The translations under genes were made by a program, and so were the position numbers. From an uncultured Asticcacaulis sp. (GTDB taxonomy: Bacteria > Pseudomonadota > Alphaproteobacteria > Caulobacterales > Caulobacteraceae), in the NCBI GenBank assembly GCA_946482045.1, contig CAMLPZ010000140.1, positions 1 through 10,830 of the forward strand: 10,830 bases of DNA, read 5' to 3'. The notes beneath the pieces are model-generated. The model was not told the origin of the DNA. It did not search any database and saw nothing but the letters and a program-made list of their open reading frames with translations. Positions 1 to 5,291 of this stretch are shown here, in pieces (position 1 is the first letter of the stretch; each line of letters opens with the position of its first letter).

Positions 1-12
1 CGTTTACGGGGA

Positions 13-50
13 AGGTGGCATTTGCGGAGCAAATGACGGAAGGGGGGCTT
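13..50. repeat. Intergenic palindromic element at window edge
   Basis: A perfect inverted repeat, CATTTGC (19-25) and GCAAATG (29-35) around a GGA loop, is flanked by purine-rich sequence (AAGGTGG on the left, GACGGAAGGGGGG on the right). It lies just past the stop of the minus-strand ThuA-like gene. The form, a short variable palindrome between AAGGTGGC and GACGGAAGGGG, resembles dispersed intergenic palindromes common in alphaproteobacterial genomes; that resemblance is from memory and was not searched. On the minus strand the hairpin is not followed by a T-run, so it is not a convincing intrinsic terminator. Confidence 0.4.
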
Positions 51-58
51 TGCTAAAC

Positions 59-868
59 TCAGCACGCCTTCTGCTTCTTATCGCGCGCCCATTCCATGGC
101 GCCTTCGATATGGCTCAGGAAAACCGGATCGCTCCAGTCCTTGATCTGGTGCCCAAGCGCGCTATAGAAGATGCCGCCCTTGACCTGGCACTTTGTCCAG
201 ATGATCGGGTGGTCCGCGCCCATGCGCAAACGATCGGTCGGATCGTAGGTCGTCTCATCGACGGTCGCCAGGACCTTTACACCCGGACCGCGCGGATTGC
301 GCTGGAAGGTGTACCACTCTTCATTATGCGTCCATTTGGTCGGCAGCCCTTTCATCGCGGGATGACTTGGGTCTTCGACGGTCAGGACGCCGTCCTGGAT
401 TGTCGGCGGGTGGGCGATGAAGCCCGTGCCGATGACATTGTCGATATACCACGGCCAGGGGTGGTTCTTGGTTCCGCCGGCGCCATGCACCGCTACGATG
501 CGGCCGCCATCTTCCAGCCATTTCTGAAAGACGACCTTCTGTTCAGGTGTGAAAATCTGGCCAGTTGTGTGGTTGAGCACCAGCACGTCGAAGCGCTTCA
601 TATCCTTGGCGTTGAAAATCGCCGCATTGGACGTGTCATAGATCTGCCAGCCGCGCTTGTTGGCAATGTCGGTGATCGCCTTGGCCGTCGCCGGCATGCT
701 GTCGTGACGCCAGTCATTGGCCTTGGACAGCATTAGGATAGCATGGGGTTTCAGGTCCTTGGGAAGCTTTGGCGCCTCGGTTTCGAAAACGGGCGTGGTG
801 ACACGTTCGGCGGCCGCGGGAACGGCCGCTAAGGCAAGCAGGGCTGCGGTCAGGTATAGGGTACGCAT
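59..868 (-). CDS. Secreted ThuA-like domain protein
   Basis: This 269-residue protein begins with a likely Sec signal peptide: a basic start (MRT), a hydrophobic core, and an Ala-rich end with probable cleavage after AVPAAA near residue 20. The mature part fits the ThuA-like family (class I glutamine amidotransferase-like fold). Visible blocks are HAILMLSKANDWRHDS (42-57), RFDVLVLNHTTG (92-103), GGRIVAVHGAGG (121-132), HNEEWYTF (181-188) and GGIFYSALGH (231-240). Members occur in sugar-utilisation loci and as exported proteins or domains of glycan-related proteins, but the reaction is generally unknown, so no substrate is claimed. The start at 868 is chosen over an upstream in-frame ATG at 904 because GAGGAG sits 5 bases before it and the signal peptide begins there. 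miaE ends 38 bases upstream on the same strand, so the two are probably co-transcribed, although their functions do not obviously connect. Confidence 0.85.
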   Translation of the reverse strand: MRTLYLTAALLALAAVPAAAERVTTPVFETEAPKLPKDLKPHAILMLSKANDWRHDSMPATAKAITDIANKRGWQIYDTSNAAIFNAKDMKRFDVLVLNHTTGQIFTPEQKVVFQKWLEDGGRIVAVHGAGGTKNHPWPWYIDNVIGTGFIAHPPTIQDGVLTVEDPSHPAMKGLPTKWTHNEEWYTFQRNPRGPGVKVLATVDETTYDPTDRLRMGADHPIIWTKCQVKGGIFYSALGHQIKDWSDPVFLSHIEGAMEWARDKKQKAC

Positions 869-906
869 GACATCTCCTCTGTTTTCTGGAGAGGGTATGT
901 CCACTT

Positions 907-1524
907 TTACGCCACGGCAAGGGCCGGTATGGGAGGACCGGAGTGGAAACGGAAATCCGCGTCGGGTTCGCTGATCAGGGCTTGCTCAACCAGGCGGATG
1001 ACTTCGATGCGGCGCGCAATGTCGGAGGCGTCGCCGTAGAGGTGCGCCAGGCGAATATAGCCCTGGAAATGCCGGGCTTCGCTGGCCAGCAGGCCAGAGT
1101 AGAATTTCGACAATGCGGCATCGAGGTGCGGGGCGACCGCGCCGAAACGTTCGCACGAACGTGCTTCTATAAAGGCGCTGATCAGAAGGATGTCGGTGAT
1201 CATGCCGGGCTCGTTACGCCGAACCAGGGCGCGCAGGCCCGAGGCATAACGGGCGGCGGTGAGTGGGCGTAAGGGTATGTTGCGGGCCTTGATGATCTTC
1301 AACACCTGCTCGTAATGGACCAGTTCCTCGCGCGCCATCCGCGACATGGCGTTGATCAGGTCGGGCCGCTCCTGGTACTTGGCCATCAGGTTGATGGCGT
1401 TGCTCGCTGCCTTGTACTCGCAGTTCTTGTGGTCCAGCAGCAGGGTATCGACATTGGCCACGGCGGCGTCAATCCAGGCCCGCGGCGTCGCGCTGCCCAG
1501 AAACTCATGAATATTGTCCGCCAT
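907..1524 (-). CDS. miaE: tRNA 2-methylthio-N6-isopentenyladenosine-37 hydroxylase MiaE
   Basis: MiaE is a non-haem diiron monooxygenase that uses oxygen to hydroxylate the isopentenyl group of ms2i6A at tRNA position 37. This 205-residue protein shows the ferritin-like four-helix pattern with the expected carboxylate and histidine ligands: E36 in CEYKAASNA, the E67-L-V-H70 motif in REELVHYEQ, E120 in SAFIEARSCERF, and E149-A-R-H152 in SEARHF. Length matches the shorter MiaE members (about 200 residues). The start at 1524 (MADNIHEF) has CGGAG about 7 bases upstream; an in-frame ATG at 1557 has no ribosome binding site. The gene precedes the ThuA-like gene by 38 bases on the same strand. A candidate promoter lies at 1593-1621. 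Related diiron tRNA hydroxylases exist, but the sequence reads as MiaE. Confidence 0.9.
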   Translation of the reverse strand: MADNIHEFLGSATPRAWIDAAVANVDTLLLDHKNCEYKAASNAINLMAKYQERPDLINAMSRMAREELVHYEQVLKIIKARNIPLRPLTAARYASGLRALVRRNEPGMITDILLISAFIEARSCERFGAVAPHLDAALSKFYSGLLASEARHFQGYIRLAHLYGDASDIARRIEVIRLVEQALISEPDADFRFHSGPPIPALAVA

Positions 1525-1592
1525 TGTCGTGCTCCGTTGGTCCGGAGGCAGTGCCAAAATGCGCCATTAAAATCAAGTCATCACACATACTG

Positions 1593-1621
1593 TATACAGT
1601 CTTCGCCTATTTACTTGACAA
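1593..1621 (-). promoter_or_regulatory. Candidate miaE promoter with overlapping palindromic operator
   Basis: Read on the minus strand, TTGTCA (1621-1616) is followed after 17 bases by TGTATA (1598-1593), about 70 bases before the miaE start. The -35 is one base from TTGACA; the -10 match is only fair. A perfect 12-bp palindrome, ACTGTATACAGT (1589-1600), covers the -10, the position expected for a repressor site. The TGTATACA core resembles GntR-family operators, but no such regulator is visible nearby. This is inference from sequence alone. Confidence 0.3.
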
Positions 1622-1663
1622 TGTAACTATCTTTACTGTTTTTGCAAACTTATGCAAAATGAT

Positions 1664-1689
1664 GAATGAACATTACGTATAATTCATTC
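1664..1689. promoter_or_regulatory. Dyad-symmetric site, possible operator
   Basis: GAATGAA (1664-1670) and TTCATTC (1683-1689) are perfect inverted 7-mers. The 12-base spacer between them has the palindrome TACGTA (1674-1679) at its exact centre, so both parts share one dyad axis (1676.5). This is the geometry of a dimeric transcription-factor site. It lies about 140 bases upstream of miaE and no nearby gene identifies the factor. Confidence 0.3.
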
Positions 1690-1749
1690 GACAATAGCCT
1701 GCCTTCACGTCAACATTCATAAACAGACGGTGGCTGAGTTACTCTAGGG

Positions 1750-1775
1750 CTAACATTACGATGTTGTAATGTTAG
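1750..1775. repeat. 10-bp perfect inverted repeat
   Basis: CTAACATTAC (1750-1759) and GTAATGTTAG (1766-1775) are perfectly complementary around a 6-base spacer. The arms are AT-rich and no T-run follows on either strand, so an intrinsic terminator is unlikely; an operator or an RNA hairpin are the alternatives. The half-site AACATTACG also occurs at 1669-1677, inside the neighbouring dyad, and another palindrome, CATGTACATG, follows at 1789-1798. Confidence 0.35.
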
Positions 1776-1831
1776 GGTGGGCGGGTCACATGTACATGAC
1801 ACGAGAGATATTCCAGAGATTATCTGAGTGA

Positions 1832-1897
1832 ACTTCCTTCTCCGGGTTGCCGCAGCTCAGGTAATAAAAGGGGGAGGATGTAGGCGCGTCCTCCCCC
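1832..1897 (+). repeat. Repeat copy 1: conserved 24-mer plus hairpin, candidate structured RNA
   Basis: Bases 1832-1855 are identical to 3477-3500 (24 of 24). A 14-base linker with no similarity follows, then a hairpin: GGGGGAGGA (1870-1878), loop TGTAGGCGCG (1879-1888), TCCTCCCCC (1889-1897). Compared with copy 2, the stem differs at one pair (G1872-C1895 here, A3515-U3538 there), a compensatory change that keeps it perfect, and the loop differs at one base. Both copies have AGATT beginning exactly 15 bases upstream, a possible shared -10 remnant. Read as plus-strand RNA the hairpin has no U-tail. I do not recognise the family; a small RNA, a cis element or a dispersed repeat are all possible. 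Confidence 0.6.
1862..1897 (-). terminator. Intrinsic terminator of the glxA-like/ABM operon
   Basis: On the minus strand, 23 bases after the ABM stop codon, a perfect 9-bp GC-rich stem (GGGGGAGGA / TCCTCCCCC, 10-base loop) is followed directly by TTTTATTAC (1869-1861). Stem plus T-run at this position is a good Rho-independent terminator. The same hairpin is part of repeat copy 1; copy 2 lacks the T-run. Confidence 0.65.
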
Positions 1898-1919
1898 GCC
1901 TTATCCCCCCAGTTAAACT

Positions 1920-2249
1920 TCAGGCGCGGTGGAAGCTGTAGGCGCGTTCAATCTTTCCAACCCGCACTTCGTAATGTTCGTACCAGGTCTCGCGGCCTGT
2001 CTTCTGCGCCGCCAGATGGTCGACCACGCGCTTCCAGGCGTGGATACTGTCCTCATCCGCCCAGAAGGAATTGGTGATGCCGAAGCCGTCGGCACCGCGC
2101 ACGCTTTCGACGCCGAGATAGCCTGGCTGCTGTGCCGCCAGTTCGGCCATCCTCATCGCCATATCGCCATAGCCCTGGTCGCCTTCGGTCCGGCGCGAAG
2201 AGAAGCTCACGATATAATAGGGCGGCGCGGGCAGGGCGGTGAAACTCAT
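1920..2249 (-). CDS. Antibiotic biosynthesis monooxygenase (ABM) family protein
   Basis: This 109-residue protein has the short ferredoxin-like ABM fold pattern: a first strand YYIVSFSS (11-18), helix GDMAMRMAELAAQQPGYLGV (28-47), strands around GITNSFWADEDSIHAWK (57-73), and the closing WYEHYEVRVGKIERAYSF (89-106). The GYLG, SFW and ERAY blocks are typical of this group, whose dimeric members include cofactor-free quinol or polyketide oxygenases and haem-degrading enzymes; the substrate here cannot be told from sequence. Its ATG overlaps the stop of the upstream regulator gene (shared ATGA at 2246-2249), so translation is probably coupled, and no strong ribosome binding site precedes it. The likely role is as effector gene of the GlxA-like regulator. 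Confidence 0.8.
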   Translation of the reverse strand: MSFTALPAPPYYIVSFSSRRTEGDQGYGDMAMRMAELAAQQPGYLGVESVRGADGFGITNSFWADEDSIHAWKRVVDHLAAQKTGRETWYEHYEVRVGKIERAYSFHRA

Positions 2250-3253
2250 GCGGTTGCCCGTGAGAAGGTCTGACGGTAGGCGGTCGGTGTCGTGTTCAGC
2301 TGTTCGCGGAAGTGGTGGCGCAGGTTGGTCGTGGTGCCAAAGCCCGCGCGCGTAGCGATTTCCTCGACCGTGATGTCGCTGGACTCAAGGTGGTCGCGCG
2401 CTTCGTTCAGCCGGGCCGTCAGAAGCCACTTGGCGGGCGTCGTGCCGGTCGCTTCGGAGAAGCGGCGCAGGAAGGTGCGTTCGCTCATGCCGGCGCGCTT
2501 GGCCAGGTCGCCGATGCGGTGATCCTTATGTAGGTTGCGGCGCATGTGATCGAGCAGCGGCCCCAGCCGGTCGCTTTCATAGACGATGGGGACGGCGCGT
2601 TCGATATATTGCGCCTGGCCGCCGTCACGGTGCGGGGGGACGACCAGCCGGCGGGCAACCGTGTTGGCGGCAGCCGGCCCAAAGTCGCGCCGGATCAGGT
2701 GCAGGCACAAATCGATGCCGGCGGCGCTGCCGGCCGAGGTCAGGATCTGGCCTTCATCGATGTAGAGCACGTCCGGCACGACCTCGATGTCCGGATAGTG
2801 CTGGCGGATGCGATCGGTATATTTCCAGTGCGTGGTCGCCTTCCTGCCGTCCAGCAGGCCGCACGCCGCCAGCACCTCGATACCGGAACAGATGGTCAGG
2901 ATGCGCGCGCCGCGGCCGTAGGCGCGGATAATCACGTCGCGCAGCTTGTCAGGTACGGGCCGGGAAATCGGCCAGCCGGGAATAATGATGGTGCCAGCGT
3001 CCTCAACGGCTTCCAATGGGTGAGGGGCTGTAATCTGTACGCCGGCCGTCGTCTGGCAGGGGCCATGGTCGAGACTGGCGACCTGGAAGCTGTACCAGTC
3101 CGGACCCATTTCCGGGCGATCGAGGCCGAACAGTTCGACCGCGATCGAAAATTCGAACAACGGCATGCCGTTGAAGGCGACGGCGCAGACCTTGCGGTTG
3201 GGCAGCGGGGCGGGAGATGACGCGTTTGGCATGATTCTTACTCTATATGTCAT
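2246..3253 (-). CDS. GlxA/FtrA-type AraC-family transcriptional regulator
   Basis: The protein (335 residues from this start) has the GlxA architecture: an N-terminal DJ-1/PfpI-like domain (about residues 20-190) and a C-terminal AraC/XylS DNA-binding domain (about 235-330). The first domain carries the nucleophile-elbow region ILTICSGIEVLAACGLLDG with Cys at 122, followed by KATTHWKYTDRI, a block typical of the FtrA-like group. The DNA-binding domain has two helix-turn-helix units, RIGDLAKRAGMSERTFLRRF and VEEIATRAGFGTTTNLRHHF. Such proteins usually sense a small metabolite and activate adjacent genes; the pfpI-like domain is normally not enzymatic. The start is uncertain: ATG 3253 has AAGG 8 bases upstream, while ATG 3232 (MPNASS) and TTG 3268 are also possible. 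It overlaps the ABM gene by 4 bases, which points to that gene as a target or partner. Confidence 0.85.
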   Translation of the reverse strand: MTYRVRIMPNASSPAPLPNRKVCAVAFNGMPLFEFSIAVELFGLDRPEMGPDWYSFQVASLDHGPCQTTAGVQITAPHPLEAVEDAGTIIIPGWPISRPVPDKLRDVIIRAYGRGARILTICSGIEVLAACGLLDGRKATTHWKYTDRIRQHYPDIEVVPDVLYIDEGQILTSAGSAAGIDLCLHLIRRDFGPAAANTVARRLVVPPHRDGGQAQYIERAVPIVYESDRLGPLLDHMRRNLHKDHRIGDLAKRAGMSERTFLRRFSEATGTTPAKWLLTARLNEARDHLESSDITVEEIATRAGFGTTTNLRHHFREQLNTTPTAYRQTFSRATA

Positions 3254-3476
3254 TCTCGCCACCTTCAAGCCTTGCTTCCCTTACGGCACAATCACTTTCA
3301 TCGACAAAGTATTGCGGACGCGCCACCCCGCCTTTTCGGCTTGACGGCTTATCGAACAGTCATGCCGGAAACTGTCACCAGCCGTTTCCACCCGTCGCTC
3401 AGGCAGGATGAGGCAGCCAGTGGCGGAGAGGCACGGTTCCTGCATTACGTTAGGTAAGCTTAGATTGTTCGGGCAC

Positions 3477-3540
3477 ACTTCCTTCTCCGGGTTGCCGCAG
3501 TCCGAATGATACGGAGGAGGATGTTGGCGCGTCCTCCTCC
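3477..3540 (+). repeat. Repeat copy 2: conserved 24-mer plus hairpin, upstream of DUF1272 gene
   Basis: Bases 3477-3500 match copy 1 exactly. A 12-base linker leads to a perfect 9-bp hairpin, GGAGGAGGA (3513-3521), loop TGTTGGCGCG, TCCTCCTCC (3532-3540), with one compensatory pair change against copy 1. It ends 18 bases before the DUF1272 start codon, so it would lie in that gene's 5' leader if transcribed from upstream. GGAGGAGG looks like a ribosome binding site but is too far from a start and buried in the stem. CCTTCTCC (3481-3488) could instead pair with GGAGGAGG (3513-3520), competing with the hairpin. Neither strand has a T-run after the stem. Confidence 0.6.
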
Positions 3541-3558
3541 AAACTTCGTGAGGCTCAT

Positions 3559-3831
3559 TTGCTCGAACTCAGGCCCAATTGCGAATGCTGCGACGCAGAC
3601 CTTCCGCCGGAATCACGCGCGGCGATGATCTGCACCTTCGAATGCACCTTTTGCCAGGACTGCGCGCGGGCGATGGGTGACGCTTGCCCAAACTGCGGCG
3701 GCGAACTGGTGAGGCGGCCCATCCGGCCGGTGCAAAAGCTGACCAAGAACCCGCCGTCGGCCCGGAGAATTTTGCGCACTGTGCCATGCGGTCAAATTAA
3801 AATTGCGGGTATGACCACGCAAACCACCTGA
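3559..3831 (+). CDS. DUF1272 zinc-ribbon protein
   Basis: This is a 90-residue, cysteine-rich small protein of the DUF1272 family. It opens with MLELRPNCECCDADLPPES, followed by MICTFECTFCQDCA (23-36) and CPNCGGELVRRP (43-54). Cysteines at 8, 10, 11, 25, 29, 32, 35, 43 and 46 give several CxxC or CxC pairs suited to binding zinc in a ribbon or RING-like fold. The function of the family is unknown; nothing here points to a partner. The start is TTG at 3559, supported by the conserved MLELRPNCE opening and GAGG at 3550-3553, five bases upstream; no ATG or GTG gives that N-terminus. The last 35 or so residues are basic and look unstructured. Repeat copy 2 lies directly upstream and a likely terminator downstream, so it may be a single-gene unit. 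Confidence 0.85.
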   Translation: MLELRPNCECCDADLPPESRAAMICTFECTFCQDCARAMGDACPNCGGELVRRPIRPVQKLTKNPPSARRILRTVPCGQIKIAGMTTQTT

Positions 3832-3840
3832 TCGTCCTGC

Positions 3841-3870
3841 ACGCCAGTGCCGCTGGCGTCATGTTTGTTT
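3841..3870 (+). terminator. Probable terminator after the DUF1272 gene
   Basis: A perfect 7-bp GC-rich stem, ACGCCAG (3841-3847) and CTGGCGT (3853-3859) around TGCCG, begins 9 bases after the stop codon. A loose T-rich stretch follows (TTTGTTT, 3864-3870) after four intervening bases. Position and stem favour an intrinsic terminator, but the T-run is imperfect and displaced. Confidence 0.5.
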
Positions 3871-3914
3871 CCAAGCCGTTTCCCGCCGTCATCGGCCAGA
3901 AACCGCAATCAGGG

Positions 3915-3942
3915 CTTGCCTTTTCCATGCTTTGCCTGTAAC
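3915..3942 (+). promoter_or_regulatory. Weak candidate promoter for rplJL
   Basis: CTTGCC (3915-3920) and TGTAAC (3937-3942) are separated by 16 bases and lie about 315 bases before rplJ, between the DUF1272 terminator and the structured leader. Each hexamer is only a partial match to a housekeeping promoter. The position makes sense because nothing else upstream on this strand would drive rplJ, but other start points are equally possible. Confidence 0.25.
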
Positions 3943-3959
3943 AGGCGCGCTCCGGCGTG

Positions 3960-4256
3960 AAGGGTTTGTCCTTTCACCCGTTCTGTCCGAGACCTTCGGG
4001 GAGCAGGGGCCACCTGTTCCATAATGTCTGAGAGCCCTCAGACGCCGAATTGAGACGGGACGCGAAACGCCTCAAGAGATCTACTGTTTCCTTAAACAGG
4101 AACCGTGGCCTCGTGGTGATCAGCATCTCATCTGGACAGTTGCCCTGACGGAGCCGCACCCGCGGAAACGACAGGGACTTCGTTGTTCCGGCCTCAGGGC
4201 CGGGATGTCACCGCCGTGACGGCATTTTGTCGTCACATATCCCATGGAGGCCACTT
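3960..4256 (+). promoter_or_regulatory. Structured rplJ leader (probable L10-type autoregulatory leader)
   Basis: Nearly 300 gene-free bases precede rplJ and hold several hairpins: GTCTGAG/CTCAGAC with loop AGCC (4026-4043), CTGTTT/AAACAG with loop CCTT (4084-4099), CCGGCC/GGCCGG with loop TCAG (4188-4203), and GTCAC/GTGAC with loop CGCC (4207-4220). The last competes with GTGACG/CGTCAC (4216-4221 with 4231-4236), which ends 9 bases before the GGAGG ribosome binding site (4246-4250). In other bacteria the L10-L7/L12 complex binds the rplJ leader and represses translation; a similar role is inferred here from position. The specific L10-binding fold was not identified, so this is not a match to a defined leader family. 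Confidence 0.5.
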
Positions 4257-4769
4257 ATGGACCGCGCTCAAAAGGCTGCGTCGATCGAAGAGCTGAAAAG
4301 CGTATTCGCCGACCATGCTACCGTGGTTGTCACCCAGTACACGGGTATGACCTTTGTGGAAATGTCTGAACTTCGCAACCGTCTCCGCAAGGAAGGCGCC
4401 GTTGTGAAGGTGTTCAAGAACCGTTTGGCTCAAAAGGCCCTGGACGGCAAGGTCGGCGAAAAGGGCGATGCCCTGTTCAAAGGCCCGGTCGCCCTGGTCT
4501 ATTCGGCCGATCCGGTTACTGCTGCCAAGATTTCCGTCCAGTACGCCAAAGAGAATGACAAGCTCAAGATCATTGGCGGCATCATGGACACGGAAGTCCT
4601 GAACGAAGCTGGCGTCAAGTCGCTGGCCACGCTGCCGTCGCTGGACGAGCTGCGCGGCAAGCTGGTTGGCCTGCTGCAAGCCCCGGCGACCAAGATCGCT
4701 GGCGTTCTGCAAGCGCCTGCCGGTGCTGTTGCCCGCGTCATCGCGGCACACGCCGAAAAAGCAGCTTAA
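4257..4769 (+). CDS. rplJ: 50S ribosomal protein L10 (uL10)
   Basis: L10 anchors the L7/L12 stalk to 23S rRNA in the large ribosomal subunit. The 170-residue product has the family's usual length and features: an N-terminal RNA-binding domain with VVVTQYTGMTFVEMSELRNR, the conserved KVFKNRLAQKAL, LFKGPVALVYS, and an Ala/Val-rich C-terminal helix region that carries L7/L12 dimers. The start is ATG 4257 (MDRAQKAASIEEL) with a strong GGAGG six bases upstream; a TTG at 4227 would add 10 residues unlike the family and lacks a binding site. rplL follows after 46 bases, forming the stalk operon. rplK and rplA, often upstream in other bacteria, are not here; a DUF1272 gene occupies that place. Confidence 0.97.
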   Translation: MDRAQKAASIEELKSVFADHATVVVTQYTGMTFVEMSELRNRLRKEGAVVKVFKNRLAQKALDGKVGEKGDALFKGPVALVYSADPVTAAKISVQYAKENDKLKIIGGIMDTEVLNEAGVKSLATLPSLDELRGKLVGLLQAPATKIAGVLQAPAGAVARVIAAHAEKAA

Positions 4770-4815
4770 GAACACAGACCCTTTCACTCAACACTTCATC
4801 TTTTAAGGAAATCAA

Positions 4816-5202
4816 ATGTCCAAACTCGAAAAGCTGGTCGAAGACCTGTCCGCCCTGTCCGTTCTCGAAGCTGCTGAGCTGTCGAAGCTGCTCGAAGAAA
4901 AGTGGGGCGTCTCGGCTGCCGCTCCGGTCGCCGTTGCCGCTGTTGCCGGTGGCGCTGCTGCCGCTCCGGCCGAAGCTGCTGAAGAGCAAACCGAATTCAC
5001 CGTTGTCCTGACCGACGGCGGCGACAAGAAGATCAACGTGATCAAGGAAATCCGTGGCATCCGTTCGGACCTCGGCCTGAAGGAAGCCAAGGACCTCGTC
5101 GAAGGCGCTCCGCAGACCGTCAAGGAAAACGTCTCGAAGCAAGAAGCTGCCGACATCAAGAAGAAGCTGGAAGAAGCCGGCGCCAAGGTCGAAGTTAAGT
5201 AA
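4816..5202 (+). CDS. rplL: 50S ribosomal protein L7/L12 (bL12)
   Basis: L7/L12 is the multicopy stalk protein that recruits translational GTPases. The 128-residue product shows the standard three parts: an N-terminal dimerisation and L10-binding domain ([20 protein letters not shown] and on to about residue 35), an Ala/Val/Pro-rich hinge (about 37-56), and a C-terminal factor-binding domain starting at [20 protein letters not shown] with [20 protein letters not shown]. Start ATG 4816 has AAGGA 7 bases upstream. The gene is directly followed by a strong intrinsic terminator, so most rplJL transcripts should end here and not continue into rpoB. Confidence 0.97.
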   Translation: MSKLEKLVEDLSALSVLEAAELSKLLEEKWGVSAAAPVAVAAVAGGAAAAPAEAAEEQTEFTVVLTDGGDKKINVIKEIRGIRSDLGLKEAKDLVEGAPQTVKENVSKQEAADIKKKLEEAGAKVEVK

Positions 5203-5227
5203 TTTCGGCTTTTGCCAATCTTTCTCG

Positions 5228-5262
5228 AACGGGCCGGAGATAACTCCGGCCCGTTTTGTTTT
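5228..5262 (+). terminator. Strong intrinsic terminator after rplL
   Basis: A perfect 12-bp stem, AACGGGCCGGAG (5228-5239) and CTCCGGCCCGTT (5244-5255), with an ATAA loop, runs into TTTTGTTTT (5254-5262). It starts 25 bases after the rplL stop. This is the best Rho-independent terminator in the window. The opposite strand also carries an A-rich/T-containing flank, but no minus-strand gene ends here. Confidence 0.92.
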
Positions 5263-5291
5263 CGGCAGGCAGGATCTATATGCGGGATCGA

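Larger units (their letters stand above)
1558..1831. other. Gene-free AT-rich intergenic region
   Basis: No credible coding sequence is present on either strand between the miaE start and repeat copy 1. The stretch is clearly more AT-rich than its neighbours and holds four separate dyads (1589-1600, 1664-1689, 1750-1775, 1789-1798) listed or mentioned in the adjacent entries. Nothing resembling a tRNA, rRNA or transposase remnant was seen. Confidence 0.6.

Noticed and set aside
50..736. 228-codon plus-strand frame opposite the ThuA-like gene
   Set aside because: Antisense to a gene with a signal peptide, ribosome binding site and family motifs.
2546..3220. 224-codon plus-strand frame opposite the GlxA-like gene
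   Set aside because: Antisense to a well-supported regulator; no recognisable motifs.
3367..3389. GGAAAC ... GTTTCC inverted repeat upstream of the GlxA-like gene
   Set aside because: Only 6 bp with an 11-base spacer; expected by chance at this scale and not placed on a recognisable promoter.
3272..3478. Two small overlapping frames (61 codons plus, 65 codons minus) upstream of repeat copy 2
   Set aside because: No ribosome binding site of note, no recognisable sequence, and each overlaps the other; the stretch is better read as an intergenic control region.
4227..4256. Upstream TTG start for rplJ adding 10 residues
   Set aside because: No ribosome binding site, added residues do not fit L10, and ATG 4257 has GGAGG at ideal spacing.
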